From the NCBI RefSeq assembly GCF_021155775.2, contig NC_060234.1, forward strand, positions 33,229,026 through 33,293,025: a DNA stretch of 64,000 nt, read 5' to 3'. The stretch comes from Neodiprion pinetum. Taxonomy: Eukaryota > Arthropoda > Insecta > Hymenoptera > Diprionidae. Position numbers and translations under genes: made by a program. The notes below the pieces were generated by a model. It was not told where the DNA came from, ran no database searches, and saw only the letters and a list, made by a program, of their open reading frames with translations. How positions within the stretch are numbered: the stretch's first letter is position 1; each line of letters opens with the position of its first letter. Below are positions 29,801-44,800 of this stretch, piece by piece.

Positions 29801-32800
29801 TTAGAATCGTTGCACGTAGCATCGATCATCGCTTCAAACGTATACAGAATGCAGATTATGCGACACTGCACGTAGACGTAGACCTAATGCAACGTTGTGC
29901 CGCTTGATTCTTATTGGTCGAGGGATCTTTAATTGAAGATATTCCAGCCACAGGTTGACCGTACTATGCCGGAAACGGAATTGCCAATACGGATACGTTA
30001 TAGCCTTTCATCCAGGATATTAACTTCCGCGTTTCCCTTTCACAATTGTCACGATTTCTGTGACGAACTGTAAGACTATATGGAAGTAATCGTGCGTCGA
30101 AGGCAATCATTCGACAGGATTGGAGGATTTGAAAAAAAGTTTTGTCTTTTTTATTCATTATTAATTTGAAAACACGCGTCTTCGGCGAATGATTAAATTA
30201 AACGCCTGTAAGGTGAACGGTTTCGATTTTCTCTATATTGTTACGTCAACTCGATTGTAACTCAAGTCAATTTAGTTACACAATTGATCGTGTGCAATTT
30301 GATTCGAGCCTGCATACGCAATCAAACGATTATTGCTTTATACGGAATTATACCTATACTACATGCTTATATGTGCTTCCTTACTGTTTTATGACTCGTG
30401 CGAGGATTAGCACGACGAGTCGAACAGTAATGGGTAAGACTGTCTCGCTTATGCATTATTTTATTGACGTATGTAATATTGGAAATTTTTACCACGTAAT
30501 GCGGTAATTATCCTTTTTATTGTACATACGGATAACGAGTATTTTAATTCTACGCAACCTTTTCTTTTTCTTCGCTGCAGTTTCTTAATAACGTTTTTAT
30601 TTTTTTTTTTTTTTTTATTTTGCCAACGCACGCACGTTTCCTCGATGCGGCTGATCGTTTGCTCATAATTAATCGTTTCTTACGCAGCATGAACATATCT
30701 TGTTTTCCGTCGACGGATCAAACGTCACAAGATTCATTCGTTCGCATATTATCGCCTCTTACAGTGCTCGCTGCTGCACAATATTGTATATCCTCAAGTT
30801 ATTCGCCGCGAGGATAATGCAAACAACAAACATGCACAAGCAATGAAAATGTTTAGCATCGCGTAACGTGTGTCATACTTAGAGACTATACTTACTTCTT
30901 ACCTGCCCGGACATCATGCTTAACCGTCTAAATATAGATTAATTATGTTTGCACAGCGCCTCTGGTTATATTTACCTACATTTATCGGCATAGCCAGCTA
31001 GTACGTACATACCCACTTATATTATATATAAGTTGCACGCGAAGCGGAGAAGCGGGCTGTAATGGTAATAGTTATTTTGACAAACAAACATTATCCGATG
31101 CATGTAAGTCAGGATCGAATGGATGGAAATAATGAATGGCGTATCGTACCTTGTAAGCGACTGCCGCCAAATCGATACACTCTCGTCATCCACCGAACGC
31201 CCACATGTAGAATATATTCTCTGCCCATCTCATTGTCATAACAATTCGTAAAAGAGTTGTCCGTGTTGTGTATGCGTTTCGCGAATTATTATATACCAGA
31301 GAATAATATACGTACATATTATAATTATGTATAATGACGCAGGGTGAGAAACGTCGTGTTTTGGTTGATAATATTTCAAACCTAAATAAGGATAAAATTT
31401 AAAAATGCGCGTTGTTTACGGCGTACCTATGCAAAGATATGTGGAGATTCTGCTGTTAGTGTTATACTATACGCTAGATATACCTAACATTAATATCTTG
31501 CATCAAATTCCGTAATCATGCCATCTCCGAATGAAACTGAGGCTCGTTCCGTATGTCGTTGTAGAATTTCAAATTTTGAAAGTTCTTCACGCACGAATAT
31601 GGAAGACCGGGTTCAAACCTGTCGCAGGGATTTGGATAAAGCATCAAGTTTGTAAAAAAAAACCGAGACGGCAGTTTTTTTTTTTTTCGCTACCGTAGCC
31701 AGGTGTGCAGTATTTAAGCTACACGTACACGTAACAATTATACGGATGGTCGAATATCGAACGACGGCCAAGTGTAATTTTCACGAAAGACGTTGCAGCT
31801 ATTCGCTGTTAACTGCAGTATTGTTCTCATATATCGCAATAAAGAAGCGTATGCTTGGAGCCCACGCGTGCAGAGACAAGAAATCACCTTGTACTTCTGT
31901 ATATTTTTTTCGTGCAATAACGCGAGCTGAAGAATTTAACGTTACATAAAACAGGTATATCGGTCTATCCATTCGTCGCGTAAAATTACGGACTACTCGT
32001 TGACTACTAATGAACTAGTCTATACTTTACCGCTGGTCTAAAAGTTTTCCCTATATATATATAGTGTGTATTACATGTTCAAAAATTGATCCAGTTATAG
32101 TTTTACCGATCAATCATAGAGCGAAGCTTTTTTCTTTAAACTTTTTTTTTTCTTTTCTTTAGAAAGTGTTGGCACAGTTATAACATCGCTGCAGAGATTC
32201 GCTCGCGTGCGGGTGCAGCTTTCGGCCCGGTTCTATATTCGATGGAATTTTAATTCTCCGTATACCAAACGTTACAAAACTTGGTTGGTTAAAATGAAGC
32301 AAAGAACCTTGAAGACAGCCTTGCCGCAGGCTCTGTCATACCGTAAGAACGAATCGACGATCCAGCCATCGTGCCCCCCTACGGTTTCATGTAATATCTG
32401 GCGCCACATCACGCCACGCCACGCCATGCTTTGCTCTCCATCTCTCGCTGATACCTTACGTATGCACGTACACACACACACACACACACGCACCTTATAA
32501 TTTCACGTGCAATCGACAACGTGCGCCATTTTAGAAATCCGTACGCGCCAGCCGGCCCAGAAAATGTAGCTTTTCGAAATTCCGTATAGAACGCTGGAAG
32601 CGATCGTTGCCTGCATAGAATTTCATTGGAGAATGGAATTAAGTTGCAGCTGCCGCGAAATGTTTTCGCAGCGTTGCGTTTGTGTACGCGGTCGTTGAAT
32701 AGCTTTGAATATATTTCAATCCAACTAAACTCGATGATTTAATTTTCAAATCGTTTGGCACACCCGTCCGTATCTTTCCTGAAAGTTTGAAATTTAATTC

Positions 32801-35800
32801 ACGTCGTTGAGACGTCAAACCGCAGCATTAATTTTGCAACGTAATTTAATCACTCGACTTATCCGTTCGTCCAACTTTCGTCGTCTATGGGCTGTTTGTT
32901 GAGGAACAAACCTGCAGGCTTAATTATTTACTCTCTAAACGGAAGACCTCGTCACGCGGTTCCTCCTCCGCGAGTTATCCGAAGTAGATCACGACTCTTG
33001 ATCCTTTGTTACATATGTACAGTCTATAAGTTAGTTGAAGCACCCTTTGAACTTGGGTGTAACAACGTTCTCCTATAGTTCCGGAGCAAGACGCACTAGA
33101 TACACTGCAGTACAACAAACGAAAATTAATCTGTATTCATGGGATGATTATCGCGAGTAAACTCTACACAATGTGCACTGTCTACACATGTCATATATTC
33201 GGTCAGTTTTTGAATTTTTCGTACAGAATTGAAATTTGAAACCGACTTTGCCGTCATCAGTGTCGCATATCGCTGAGAAATATTCACTGCCTCGGTTGGT
33301 CGTACTGTATATAGAATTTGGTAAATCAATAGACATGGTAAACGTTGCAGAATCCCTACTAATTGCAAGAGAAAATTCGTACTTTTCTCTGTAGCATACC
33401 GAGTGAAGTTTTTTCAAAACCATGTCACCCTACCCCGATTGTCCTTCTTCTTATTCGACGATTCGCTGCTCTATTTCCTCTGCGTATATGACACGATAAT
33501 TGCGTATACCGCGTTATGCTACACTACCGCACACGTCTTAAGGCGTACAATTAGTTACCGGTGAAAACTGGTACCTAAACTGTACGACAAGTTGTAAGTG
33601 TAACGTTATACCTAGGTTGAGTATGAGTTGGTACCGATTGAGAATTGAATGTACATCTAAGAAGAGGAATTTTTTTTTCTTTCGTTTTACGTCTGTAAAA
33701 CTCGTTTCTCTTCTTACGTCTGTGAATGTCTCGGCGGCGTCTGTTAATTGTTGTTCCTTACTGCTCCTGCATTCGTGTACATTGCACATGTGTCGTTCGA
33801 TCGATCCGCTTGCACGTGTACATCCGCAGGCGTTATTGTCACGGCACCGACTATGCATACGTACTTGGGGAATAAAATTTCGTTCCGAGGATTTGGCTCG
33901 TACCCTCATCCACATTCCGCAGAGACTAGGTATGTGTTACGAAACAAGGACGGTCGAAGGTTGTCCCTTGACCCGACGACGCGACGAGGCGATGCGGTTT
34001 TAGTTCTTCGTCGTCTGTCTTCTATTTCGATGTTTTTACTCACACGTCCCACGAGACGTTTCTTTCTCCCAATGCTTGTGCCAAGTTTGTTGTCGTGGCG
34101 TCAATGAATGACCTTCGCGAACTCTGCAACCTTCGAAGAATTTCAACGTTTTCAATTTACATCCCTTGTGAGCTTTCGAAACTGTAAATTCTTGGACCAA
34201 TTTTCATCCGTATTACACGCCGGTACTTGTTTCCATGATTTTAATCTTCTCTCTGGGTCAGAGAACGTTACGTCCGTATTCCGACAACCGTGAAAGCATC
34301 ACTTGAAACCTCGCAATCTAATATACGTACGTTGATAATTTCTCCCACCGAACACCGACCCAAGTTTACCCTTGAAGTCTGTAAAGATTTCTCGAAAGGT
34401 ACTTCAACTTGTTATACACGCTTCACACGCACCTTTGTTCTATCGTCTAGCTGTACACGTAGCACGCAAACGGAACCTCGTCCATCCCGCGAACATTGGT
34501 ACATCGATAACGTAATGAAACATGGGCAACTACCCACCGCTGAAGTATTACATCGTATACACGTACCCCAACTTCTTTCACCCTGCAGACTCTCTCGCCT
34601 GTCTTACAGAAATGTGCATAGACGCCATATATACTGTCTTAAATACCTCGACGGATGGCAAGTCTGGGCTGCACGTATGTTGCACAACATCTACTGGTTT
34701 GTATTTCATTCCACGCCGGGATTGGAAACACCGCTGTACTCTGCCTAAGGGTCAATTAATCCATCTCTCTCGCTTTCTCATTTTTCCGACAAATAATTTA
34801 CATCCTACCTTATACTTTTTTATCCAAATCCACGAGTTTAACTCGTTGAAGAAAAGTGAGCGTGCATTAAGGTTCGCATGAAAATAAGTTGGGGTGGTTT
34901 TTTATGATCAGATTTGAAGTCCCGTAATCCATTGCATGTTAGCTAAGCATTGCATGAAAATCCATTTGCACAGCACTGCCCAGTCGTTGTTACTGGTCTT
35001 TGACGCACGTGCAATTGTGGAACTACCTTCCACCATGCGAACATTTATACTCTTTCGGACGTTGGAACTGCAACCAGTCAGATTGATTAATTTCACAGCA
35101 ATGCGTTTGCGTAGGACTGAACAGTCGATATAGAATCTTTTCAGTTTTGCTTTCTGTGCAGATGTCAAATTTCGTCGCGCGTCACGTCACGTCCAAATAT
35201 TGAATTAAGATTTTACGATTACTATATTCAATTAAGCTTCGGCGACACGACAGGGAAATATCGTGGACGTGGGACTGTTGGCAGCGACATTTATACACTG
35301 CTTACCTTGACGAGGCTTGGCTTAGGAATATTTTGGCTTCCGCGGATATTTACCAGCGTCGTGACGCGTTTGTGGGAGTCTTATCGCAAGAAAAAATAAA
35401 TGAATATAAATAAAAGGAAAGAAAAGAAGAAAAAATTGATGAACGAATTTCTGTCAGACCATTTTCACCAGCGGATGTTCAATCCGTGTACTTTCCGTAC
35501 TGCAGTTTGAGACGAGACTGGAAAAACTTGGGAAAGGATCGAGGAATGTACCTCGATACGAAATCCACTGGTTTAAGTTTCGTGTTTCATAGCCAGTCAT
35601 TAGCGACACTCGCGACTTTATTGGTTTAGGAAAGTTTATTTCATCTGGGACAAATACAATTTCGTTGATTGATGACCTCTTCTTGAATATCGAATAATAA
35701 TATCAAGTATCAAACTAATCAAAAATACCACATCGAGGCGTTTGTACGTTTATACAGGTATCGCACGCATGCGCATTCCGTCCAATAATGGATAATGTAT

Positions 35801-38800
35801 TGGAGTATGTGTTTCATTTGCTTCTTTTGAGGGACGCCAAATTTTCACAACCGAGAGCCACACAAATAACAGTTTGAGAGTTATCGTTTGATCAAGCTTT
35901 GAATTATACACGAACCATTTCGTGTTAGCTTCGCATCGCTCAAAGAGAAGTGTAAACATTGTTTAAAACAAAAACTGGCATTACTTTCTAGTATAAAAAT
36001 TGGTAGCGCTCGGAATATTTTTCGTGTCAAAGAATAATCAAAAAAACAGCTCTTTGTCGGTTTGTGAAATCTATGGAATCTCTCCCGTCCATAGACGTCA
36101 AATTAATAAAAAAAAAGATTTTTTTTTTCAAACAGATCTATCGTACTTGAAAGATTGTGCTTTGTATCGTTTGGAAAAATTTCATTTCTGTCTCAATGAA
36201 ACCGGGTTACGGAAGTACAGAATCCTCCACGTGGCTTCTCTCCACAAGATATGCTATCTTCTAGCTCTCGCGTGATCCATGCCAAATATAACATTAAATG
36301 ATTCATCGTCAAATCAAAAATACATGTAATTTTCAGAGAATCATATGCGTGGTGACATGTTAATGAAATTATTATCGTTAATTTTTTTTATTGCGATTGT
36401 TACAGCATAATTTTGATTATTTCACTGTCTTACGGTGGTCAAATTAAAGGATATTAGATGATCTGCCTGGGCAGGCACCAACTATACTTTTATCTAACCC
36501 TTAGTTCTCGGTCTTAAAATTGATCTTCTTCGCGCGATTATAATTAAAAAGACGCCAATTATCACGACGAAGATAATTCGTTGAACTTCAATAAACAATT
36601 ATCCAAAATCGGTAGGTAGGTAGGGTTCGCTTCTGCGTGTGCATAAATCATTCAGAGACAAAGGGAGAACGACGTTTTTGAAATTAAAGTACCTCTCGCC
36701 ACTGCTGTCCACTATACATACACCATCTTCGGCGACTGACGGTATTCGCTTCATCCCCTGAAATGAACCACGGCTGGGGGGTAGGGGCGGGGTGGGGGAC
36801 ATTGACCGAATCACGGAACAAACTAATTACCTTATACTACAAAAATCACCGCGGGTCTTCCGCCCAACTCTCGAGGACCCTTTTTCTGCCTCTGATGGAA
36901 GCAGAAAATCTCGGGTGCCGTCCAGACTGGTGAAATTGATGAATTAGAAGACTCTTCCACGTGGGACAGTGCGCAGTTGTTCAAGGGTTGAGAAGAAGGC
37001 GGAATACTATATTCACTAATCAATGTCGACGACTGTCGGGGGTGCCTTGTTACGTATGCGGGTTATCAAACGCGTCCTTGACTGTCACGCGCTTCCGTTC
37101 TCAATTTGACAAGCATGAAAATCATGAATGAAACTCTTCTCTCGCATGATTTTGCCGCTGAACTCTTTGCCGATTGTGTGTATAATTCGAGTTACTTGCA
37201 CAAACCAAATCTATTGGAATTATTTATTTATTTTTTTTTTTTTTAATTTTTTATTCAATTTTTCTAATCACGTTACGTAATATTCGCCGAAAATTGGATG
37301 AGAAGAATCGTTATTCATCGAACATGTACACTTCGGACTTGTTGCAACAGTCGAAATCTTTTCATCGATATGCACAGTGAATTTATATAAAACGCTATCG
37401 TCCTTATAAGCATATTTTTCGGAACAGTGTCACGTCGCTTTTTTATATTCTGTGAGGCTTGGACACTAGCTAGACTGTAATTCACTTGTGTAGGTGGTTA
37501 TCATTCATTCATCTGTCTGTGCAGATCTTTTGTACGCTGCAAGAACCGCTCTAAGCTGTTTCTTCTGTGCATCGTCACGTCGATTTCTTTTGTCAATCGT
37601 ACTTTATACCTAACGTATATGTTTTATCTTCCATACTTTTAACGGATCTAATCTTTTCTTGAACATTTTTTTTTTTTTTTTTTTTTTACCTCGTATAAAC
37701 ATTCGTCAGCGGTAGTCTGGTTCTGACGGAATATTATATTGAATTTACAACATAGGGGTTCCGTCTTTACAATGTTTGAGACTCTTGATTTATTAAGTGA
37801 GAAGTTGAGACGAAACAAGCATGCTAGATAGTGTTTAGTGAGTGGACGAATCGACTTGAGAAGTAATTTCACACTTTGAGACGTTTATAATCGTGCAATA
37901 CGTATTCATTCGTTTCAAACCAATTGCCGAATAAAATTGAAACAAGTAAATTGTATGTTCGTTATCTCCGAGTTAGACACGTCTTTAAAAATTTCTGCGG
38001 CAAAAAGTGTAGTTGGCCAATTCTGCAAAAATTTTGTCCATTTGTATTCAATTTGTATTATTCTTTTTGTCTTCCTAAAATGTTCGATATTTGAATTTAT
38101 GTGGGTGTGTCATCTTTGTATTTTTATTAGCTTTCACCAACGATTATGTTTGAATATTAAGAAGCAGGGCTGAGTGTGGAAAAAACCGGATTCCTAGATA
38201 ATTTTATGAAGCTCCTCGACAAACGGATCGAAAAATTCAAAACCAAACCTAATTGGATAATCCAGTGCTCGAGGGGACCTCGGAGAGTTATTCAGGCCCT
38301 CGAGTGCTGAGCGGTTGTAATCTCGTTAAAAAAAAAACGTGATTCATTAATCATGCCGGGTTTCTTATTGCATTAGTTTGTTTTACCGGATTATGGTGCG
38401 CTAAAGCGAGAACTCCGCAAGGAAATTACGTCTTGAACAAATTTTTTTAATAATAGAGAAACGAGAGCGTAACTACTTAGTTATACTTTCTTTCGTAATT
38501 GCACCCAAATTTCTTATTCACGCTACGGTGTATAAAGTATAACTGTATTAAAACGCCTGTAATGTATTCTGCATATAAACGGTACAAAATCAAGATTCAT
38601 TTTCTATAAAAGCGTTGATGTTGTACAGATTTCTCGAGTTATTGACGGCTACGATCTATCGGTCCTCTCGTGACTCGATAAAGTCAGTCAGTCAATCGTT
38701 AACTGATGAATTCAATTTGTTAGTTGTGAACGTAGAAGCTAATTAAACTTGGGGTGACATTCCGATGCATAGGTGAGGCAAACAGTGGCGGCTGTAATTG

Positions 38801-41800
38801 GAATCAATTCGCCCAAGTACAAGTCAATTGAGATAAAGTTTTTTACAACCTAAATTATGTAAATAATTTCAATTGACAGTTTTTATTTTTGTTTACTTTA
38901 CAATTGACTTTATTCTCCCAAAAAATAGGTGAAGCGCGAGTCGGTTGATGGTTACTCACACTGATTACGAGTTAGCATAAACTGATATTATATTCTTTCT
39001 CATCTATATACCGACCTTGGTACCATTTTCTATTCGTTAATCTCCCCGAAATTGTCATCGTATCTTACGACCCAAGTTATTACCGTTTTCATTTATTTTT
39101 CGGGGTCTTTGAGTCTATTTTCAGCATTGTTTAGCCAAATTTTTAAACTTCGTATAAGACAAATTAAACAGTATAACAATGTGACAAGAATGTGAAAAAA
39201 ATTAGAATACCATGATGAATTTTCATGGAATATGTGATCGATACATCTTTTTCATTTTCAAATTCTGCAAAATTAGTTTTGCGAATCTGTATAATTTTTT
39301 GCCTACAAGTCGGACGGTTCCAACTTTTCTTCTTCTGCTGAACGCATAAATCAATATACTACACCACCTATATATTTATAAATCTGTCACTGAATTAATA
39401 TATTATTATATAAGGTATTCTCTAAATAACTGTTGCACCGATTCCGCGTGCTCGTGCGTTTCGCGTATATTCATGCATAAGCATCGTGTGTTCAACCAAG
39501 CTGTCGATTATTGTAACGTCTTCTTATCGAGGCAAGAAAAATCATTATTCATCGCATATATATAATAGTAGAACACAGGCCGTTTTCCGTGACGAGTACA
39601 TAATTACTCGGCTTTGTTAACTGACTGCTGCAGCAGGCCAGATGCTCCAGATTAAATACGATTCTATGTTTTACTTTATTTTTCATGTATTACTTTCCCC
39701 TTTATTTCGATAATGCCTGACACGCTGTTATATCAGCGTTCTCTACGTAACCTCGATTAATTACGATCGCTTTGTCTCTGGGCACGAATTACGTTGTGGT
39801 TCTTCGAAGCCAACAATGTCATATGCAAATCCGAATACTAGATTTGAATAAAATAACGGGACTCTTGCATTGGTTGGCCGTCATCGTTAACAATAAGTAT
39901 ACGGTATGTATTATCATGACGTGTTTCATCGATCGGAGGACTGTTTTCTTTTCGCATCGGTGTCATTTTCGTTTATTTTCTATCTTCGATGTAAATGTTG
40001 TCTCTTGTTTCTGGAATATATTGGTAGATGTTTCGTGCACGCGTTATACATACGCAACGGTGGAAGTCGGTATTTGCGTGTCACACAATCTTTCCTGAAT
40101 GTTAATTCACGAAACAGACAACGAATAGTATCTGATTTCTTAAATGTCCGTTTAACACGCAATTGGTGCGTAACGCCCAAGTCCAATTACATTTATATAG
40201 ATTTATTTTCTACGCGGTTTCGGAAATACGCGAAACTTCCCACTGCATGACGGTGTATACTATATATATAATATATATAATAATATTTAATATATATTTA
40301 TATATATTTAATATATAATATATATCTAATATATATTTAACTTCAGTACAGAATAAATAATCATAGGTACTCTTAAAGCGTTAGTCACGTGTCTTGATCG
40401 GATGCTCGCGTTTTATCCTCGTTTTTTTCTGTATGTCATACAACTTTGTTTTGATATTGCTCTGTTGTTGGCCAAATTTTAAGCAATTTTGCAGGAAAAA
40501 ACGCTAGAATTGATTGTTACTATACACTTTAATGTCGACATATTTTTTTTCGAGTGAAAGCAGTTAAGAACGGTCCCAATGCTACCGAGCCTCGTGTTAA
40601 AAAAAGAAAACAGCCAAAAACAACCTAATGAATCCTCATTCTGTTTCGAGCAAAAAGTGTCGAGTTCGTTCGTTAAATCTTGATTAGGAAATCCGATTGA
40701 GATGCGAAGGACACATTTATCGTGTTGCAGATCACGGTGGTCAGTTTTTCTAACCACCGTGTACATTCAAGGAAATAAAATAACCCAATAAGTGAGCAAA
40801 TTGCACCAATGAAACCTTAATTATAAAATGAATACCCGAGAAAACTATATGAACTGTTGTTGAACACCCGCGTATTTTATAGTACATGATTCTTGTTTGG
40901 GAGTAGATGGTGTGTGAAGTTATTCAGGGGGAAAAAAGAACACAAAGAAAACTCTGATTGCAAAAGTTCTTCATTCGGAAAAAAAGATGTCGGTACTTGA
41001 ATGCTTATCTTGAACTTTTCGTACAACGAACGCCTCGGTACTTACCCTTTAAACTTGTAAACTCGAGGTAAAAAGTTGAAAGAGACTCCCTACTGCTGCT
41101 TGGTACAACTCACTGCTAAGTCTCGCTAGAATAATCAGTGTGTATTTTATTATTTTCTGCCGCGACACGTTATATGATGAAAAGTCTTTGAATGAAAATG
41201 CCCCTGTCTGGCGGCTCGTTTCAATTCTTTGAAAAATTGTTACTTTCTTTTATATTGGACGTAATATAAAGTATTCGTTTAACAAGCTTACAGGATTTTC
41301 TTTTATAGTGACAAAAAATTTGTTTCTCTTCTGTTGCCGTGATGCGTTTAGTTTTGGTGAGGTCCTTGTATTAGATATAACGTATTGATAAGAACTGACG
41401 ATATTTCAAATGACAGAAAATACAATTTACTCTAATCACGAAATAATAAAACATCCATTTTATCGTACATATATTTATCGCTTAATCGCATACATTTATT
41501 ATATAACATACGTGTAATACTTGGTATGAATGTACAAGAATCGCATATTTAGACTGTCGCCAAATCGATATTGCATTGAATAATACATTTGCATCGGTGA
41601 CATTGGATATATATATAGATAGATATAGAGAGAGAGAGAGATTTTGCATCCATGCCGTGTTTGTTTTTCATACACACTTGAAAACTTCAGTTCTCTTTCG
41701 ATCTTAGTGATTGGAGTTCAAATAAAACTGTGTGGATATAAGAAGTCAGAACATACCAGCTTGTGGAATATATTGCCAAGAGATTTGAGTGGAAGAGGTG

Positions 41801-44800
41801 AGAAAGATTTCAGGGCTGCAAGCGTGTTGTGAATTTATAGGTTTTAGGGGAATGTATTTTCTGACAAGAAGAGCATACGTGGTTCTTTTACGAATCATTC
41901 GTCGGTTTGTTGTATACAATCTTTTTGTGAAACTTTATTTACTCTAATTTGCAAAGCATTTCACGTGACAACTTCGTTATCAGGTATCTCTAATATATAT
42001 TATCACTTCTCGGATGATGATTCATCGTGCATTATCAAGACGTTTATTTGACTTGATAATTGAAGATAAAATCCGAAGCGAGGTTTTTTGTTAATCGAGT
42101 AACTATTTCCCTTTTTTTCATTTCTTCCTTATTTTTTTTCTCTCATGTTTGTTTTTCACATCTCATAAATACAACGGAGAAGTTTCAGTGAGCAAAAGGG
42201 TATTGTTATAGTTTTACAAGTGTTGGTGTTTACGGTATAGTAATTTTTTTTTTTTTTTTTTTTTAGCGGCTTGCTACCGCTTTTTCATCGTTGTATGAAA
42301 ACGTCGTTACAGAAAACTTTTATTGAATTTCTGTTATTCTTCTCTGTTGCAGGGAGGAGGTCCAAGAGCACACAGTACGATGGAACGCGAGGTTCGAATT
42401 TCTCTGCAAAATGAGCGCAAATGCTTCGACGGGTATTCTTGACCCTTGCATTCTGAGGATATCAGTGAGAAAGGTAAGAAATCCGAGTGCCAGATTTTTC
42501 TATAAATACATGTAGATTGAAGTGATGACCTTGAGCAAGATTAATGATTGTATATTCGGCTATCGGGGATGAACTAAAAACACATGATTATCTCATTTTA
42601 AATTTGAAACACTCTGTATCAGATTATACTTGCGTCAAAGTATTTTCCAATCTTACGGTTGATCTCGGTTCAACGATCTTGCTGCTTGAAAAAACTGTAA
42701 TTTCATCATCTCCAGGAGCTGAAAGGGGGCAGGTCCTTCCAGAAGCTGGGCTTCACGGACTTGAATCTTGCGGAGTTTGCTGGTGCCGGTCAGTCGAGAC
42801 GAAGATGTTTACTGGAAGGCTACGACGCTAGACACAGACAAGACAACTCTATGCTTAGGGTAGCGATCCGGATGAATATGTTGTCGGGCGATATTTTATT
42901 CAAAGTGTGAGTGTACCTTACTTTTTTGTTATCTCTTGAAAACTGGAACCGTATTACACTATGACGATGTTAAGCATGTACTTGGTAAATGACCCGATTG
43001 ATTTTTTTTCGCAGACCCTCACCGTCGTTAAAGCAAACACAATTGGCAGTGCCGGGTGTTCCTGGTATACCGGGAGTCGGTGCCGACGAAGGTAGCGGAC
43101 CGGAAAGGTGTGGCAGCCGAGAAGATTACGTCTCCAGTGGATCCTTAGCAGGTAGCATAGCTAGCGCAAGTAGTGGATTTGGCAGTCTTCCGAAGAAAAG
43201 AGCACCTCTGTTCTCTTCTGGTAACTTAGATTTCAGCTTTGTTAATTTTAACATACGCGCAAAGCCATGGACGGAATGTTCTATACCTTCGTACCTTCTT
43301 CCTTTTTTTTTTTTCCTCTTGTCGAAATTTTTGCGGCGTACCGAAAGCTGTGATTATCCCCGCCTCGTCGTACAAATCTCAAGATACGAAAATGGCCTTG
43401 AAGAATAACACCTTACATATACGAATGTGATGCGTTATCTTTCTAACTCAAAGTGTTTTACAGATGAGCGACCTTGTAAATGTTATCTTCTTGGAAACAT
43501 CATTGTTAAAAAGAATACAAGTCGCTCGGTTAACCTGTCTTTGAATACGTATTTGTTGCAGAAGAAGAAGAAGGAGAAAAAAAATTGACAACAAACGTTA
43601 TCACATTTATGAAAGAATTTTGACGTTTCTTTGCATTTACATGGCTTTCGTTGTTATTTTATTATTTCTCTTTGAATTAGTCGTATAATTTTGCAAGTAC
43701 AATTCCTTAGCTTTTAAGCTTGGATAGTAACTTGGAAATTTGCACCATATTTACATTGCATGATTTTTCTTTAATAGAATTGATAGGCGGTGCGGAGACG
43801 TATGATCCGATGACGTTGGGCGAAGTTATTACGTCGGCAATACCGATTGAAACATTAGCAGAAGCTCACACGGAATCTGGACACTCAAGAAATAGTAGTA
43901 ACACCAGTCAACTAAGTAAAGGTTCGGGGTATGGATCGCTAAATTCACACAGCCAGCACAGCAGGCAAAGCAGCAGTGGAGATAGTGGACATATCAGGTA
44001 AGAACAATCGTTATTTAAACATACGACGGGTGTTACATATTTGAATCGAATGAAGAAAAGGATCCAGGTGAAATCTTCACTTGAAACTAAATTCTATTCC
44101 ATAATATAATGATAGAAACTTTTTTCGTAGGAACAGATCGAATTTTTTCGTATAATGTACAAATTACATTGTGAATGATTAGATTCATGCCAAAAGTCAT
44201 GTGATAACGGCTGGAAAACGTTAAGTGTTGGCCTTATGAAGAACTTATACTGATTGAATATATTATGAAGTGTGTGGCTTCGCTACCTTCTAAGAAACAG
44301 GTTAATTCAACCGGGAAGTCACAGAATATTTATTTTCGTATTTTCGAAAATAGATTGCGCTAGTGTTTAATTCTTTTCTGCTTCCGAAGTCAATATATTT
44401 CCAGTTAAATATTTCAGTCTCAGACCAATTTTTCAAACAATTTTCGGTGATGGTAAATTCTGTACGACCCTTTGTTCTTTCATAACTAATTGTAAGGATT
44501 GATCAGTTTTCTCCATTGTATGTTTGATTTGGAAAAAAAACCAGACATTGGCGCTTTACATTTTTGACATGCTATTATTGAATTTGTGCAACAATCTTTT
44601 AATATTGGGTCTTCTGAAGGATTATTAAATCTCATGCGAACAGATTTTAATTTCAAAAGTGTACATAATTAATATTTCAAACTCAAACTCATTCCTCGCA
44701 AATTAATCTTATACGTGTCTCATGTAGAAAAACTATTATACCTTTACTAACGACAATGAACCATACACTAACAACCTCACACGCATATGTATATTATTAT

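Larger units (their letters stand above)
4576..42352 (+). other. Giant first intron of the EEIG1 homologue
   Basis: The intron runs from the donor AG|GTAAG after codon 48 to the acceptor TTGCAG before the EEVQEH exon. Its size, about 37.8 kb, is inferred from splicing phase and from continuity with the FAM102A protein across the junction. No nested gene was recognised on either strand. It is rich in CpG, poly-T tracts, AT and GA microsatellites and the repeats listed separately. Such long first introns usually carry enhancers, but none can be pinpointed from sequence alone. Confidence 0.85.

Noticed and set aside
31600..31640. GGTTCAAACC-like sequence resembling a tRNA B box
   Set aside because: No matching A box or cloverleaf arms could be built around it.
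34290..34748. 152-codon open frame on the plus strand, with overlapping frames at 33617-34107
   Set aside because: No domain, composition or similarity suggests a protein. Several overlapping frames in different phases are equally long, as expected by chance.
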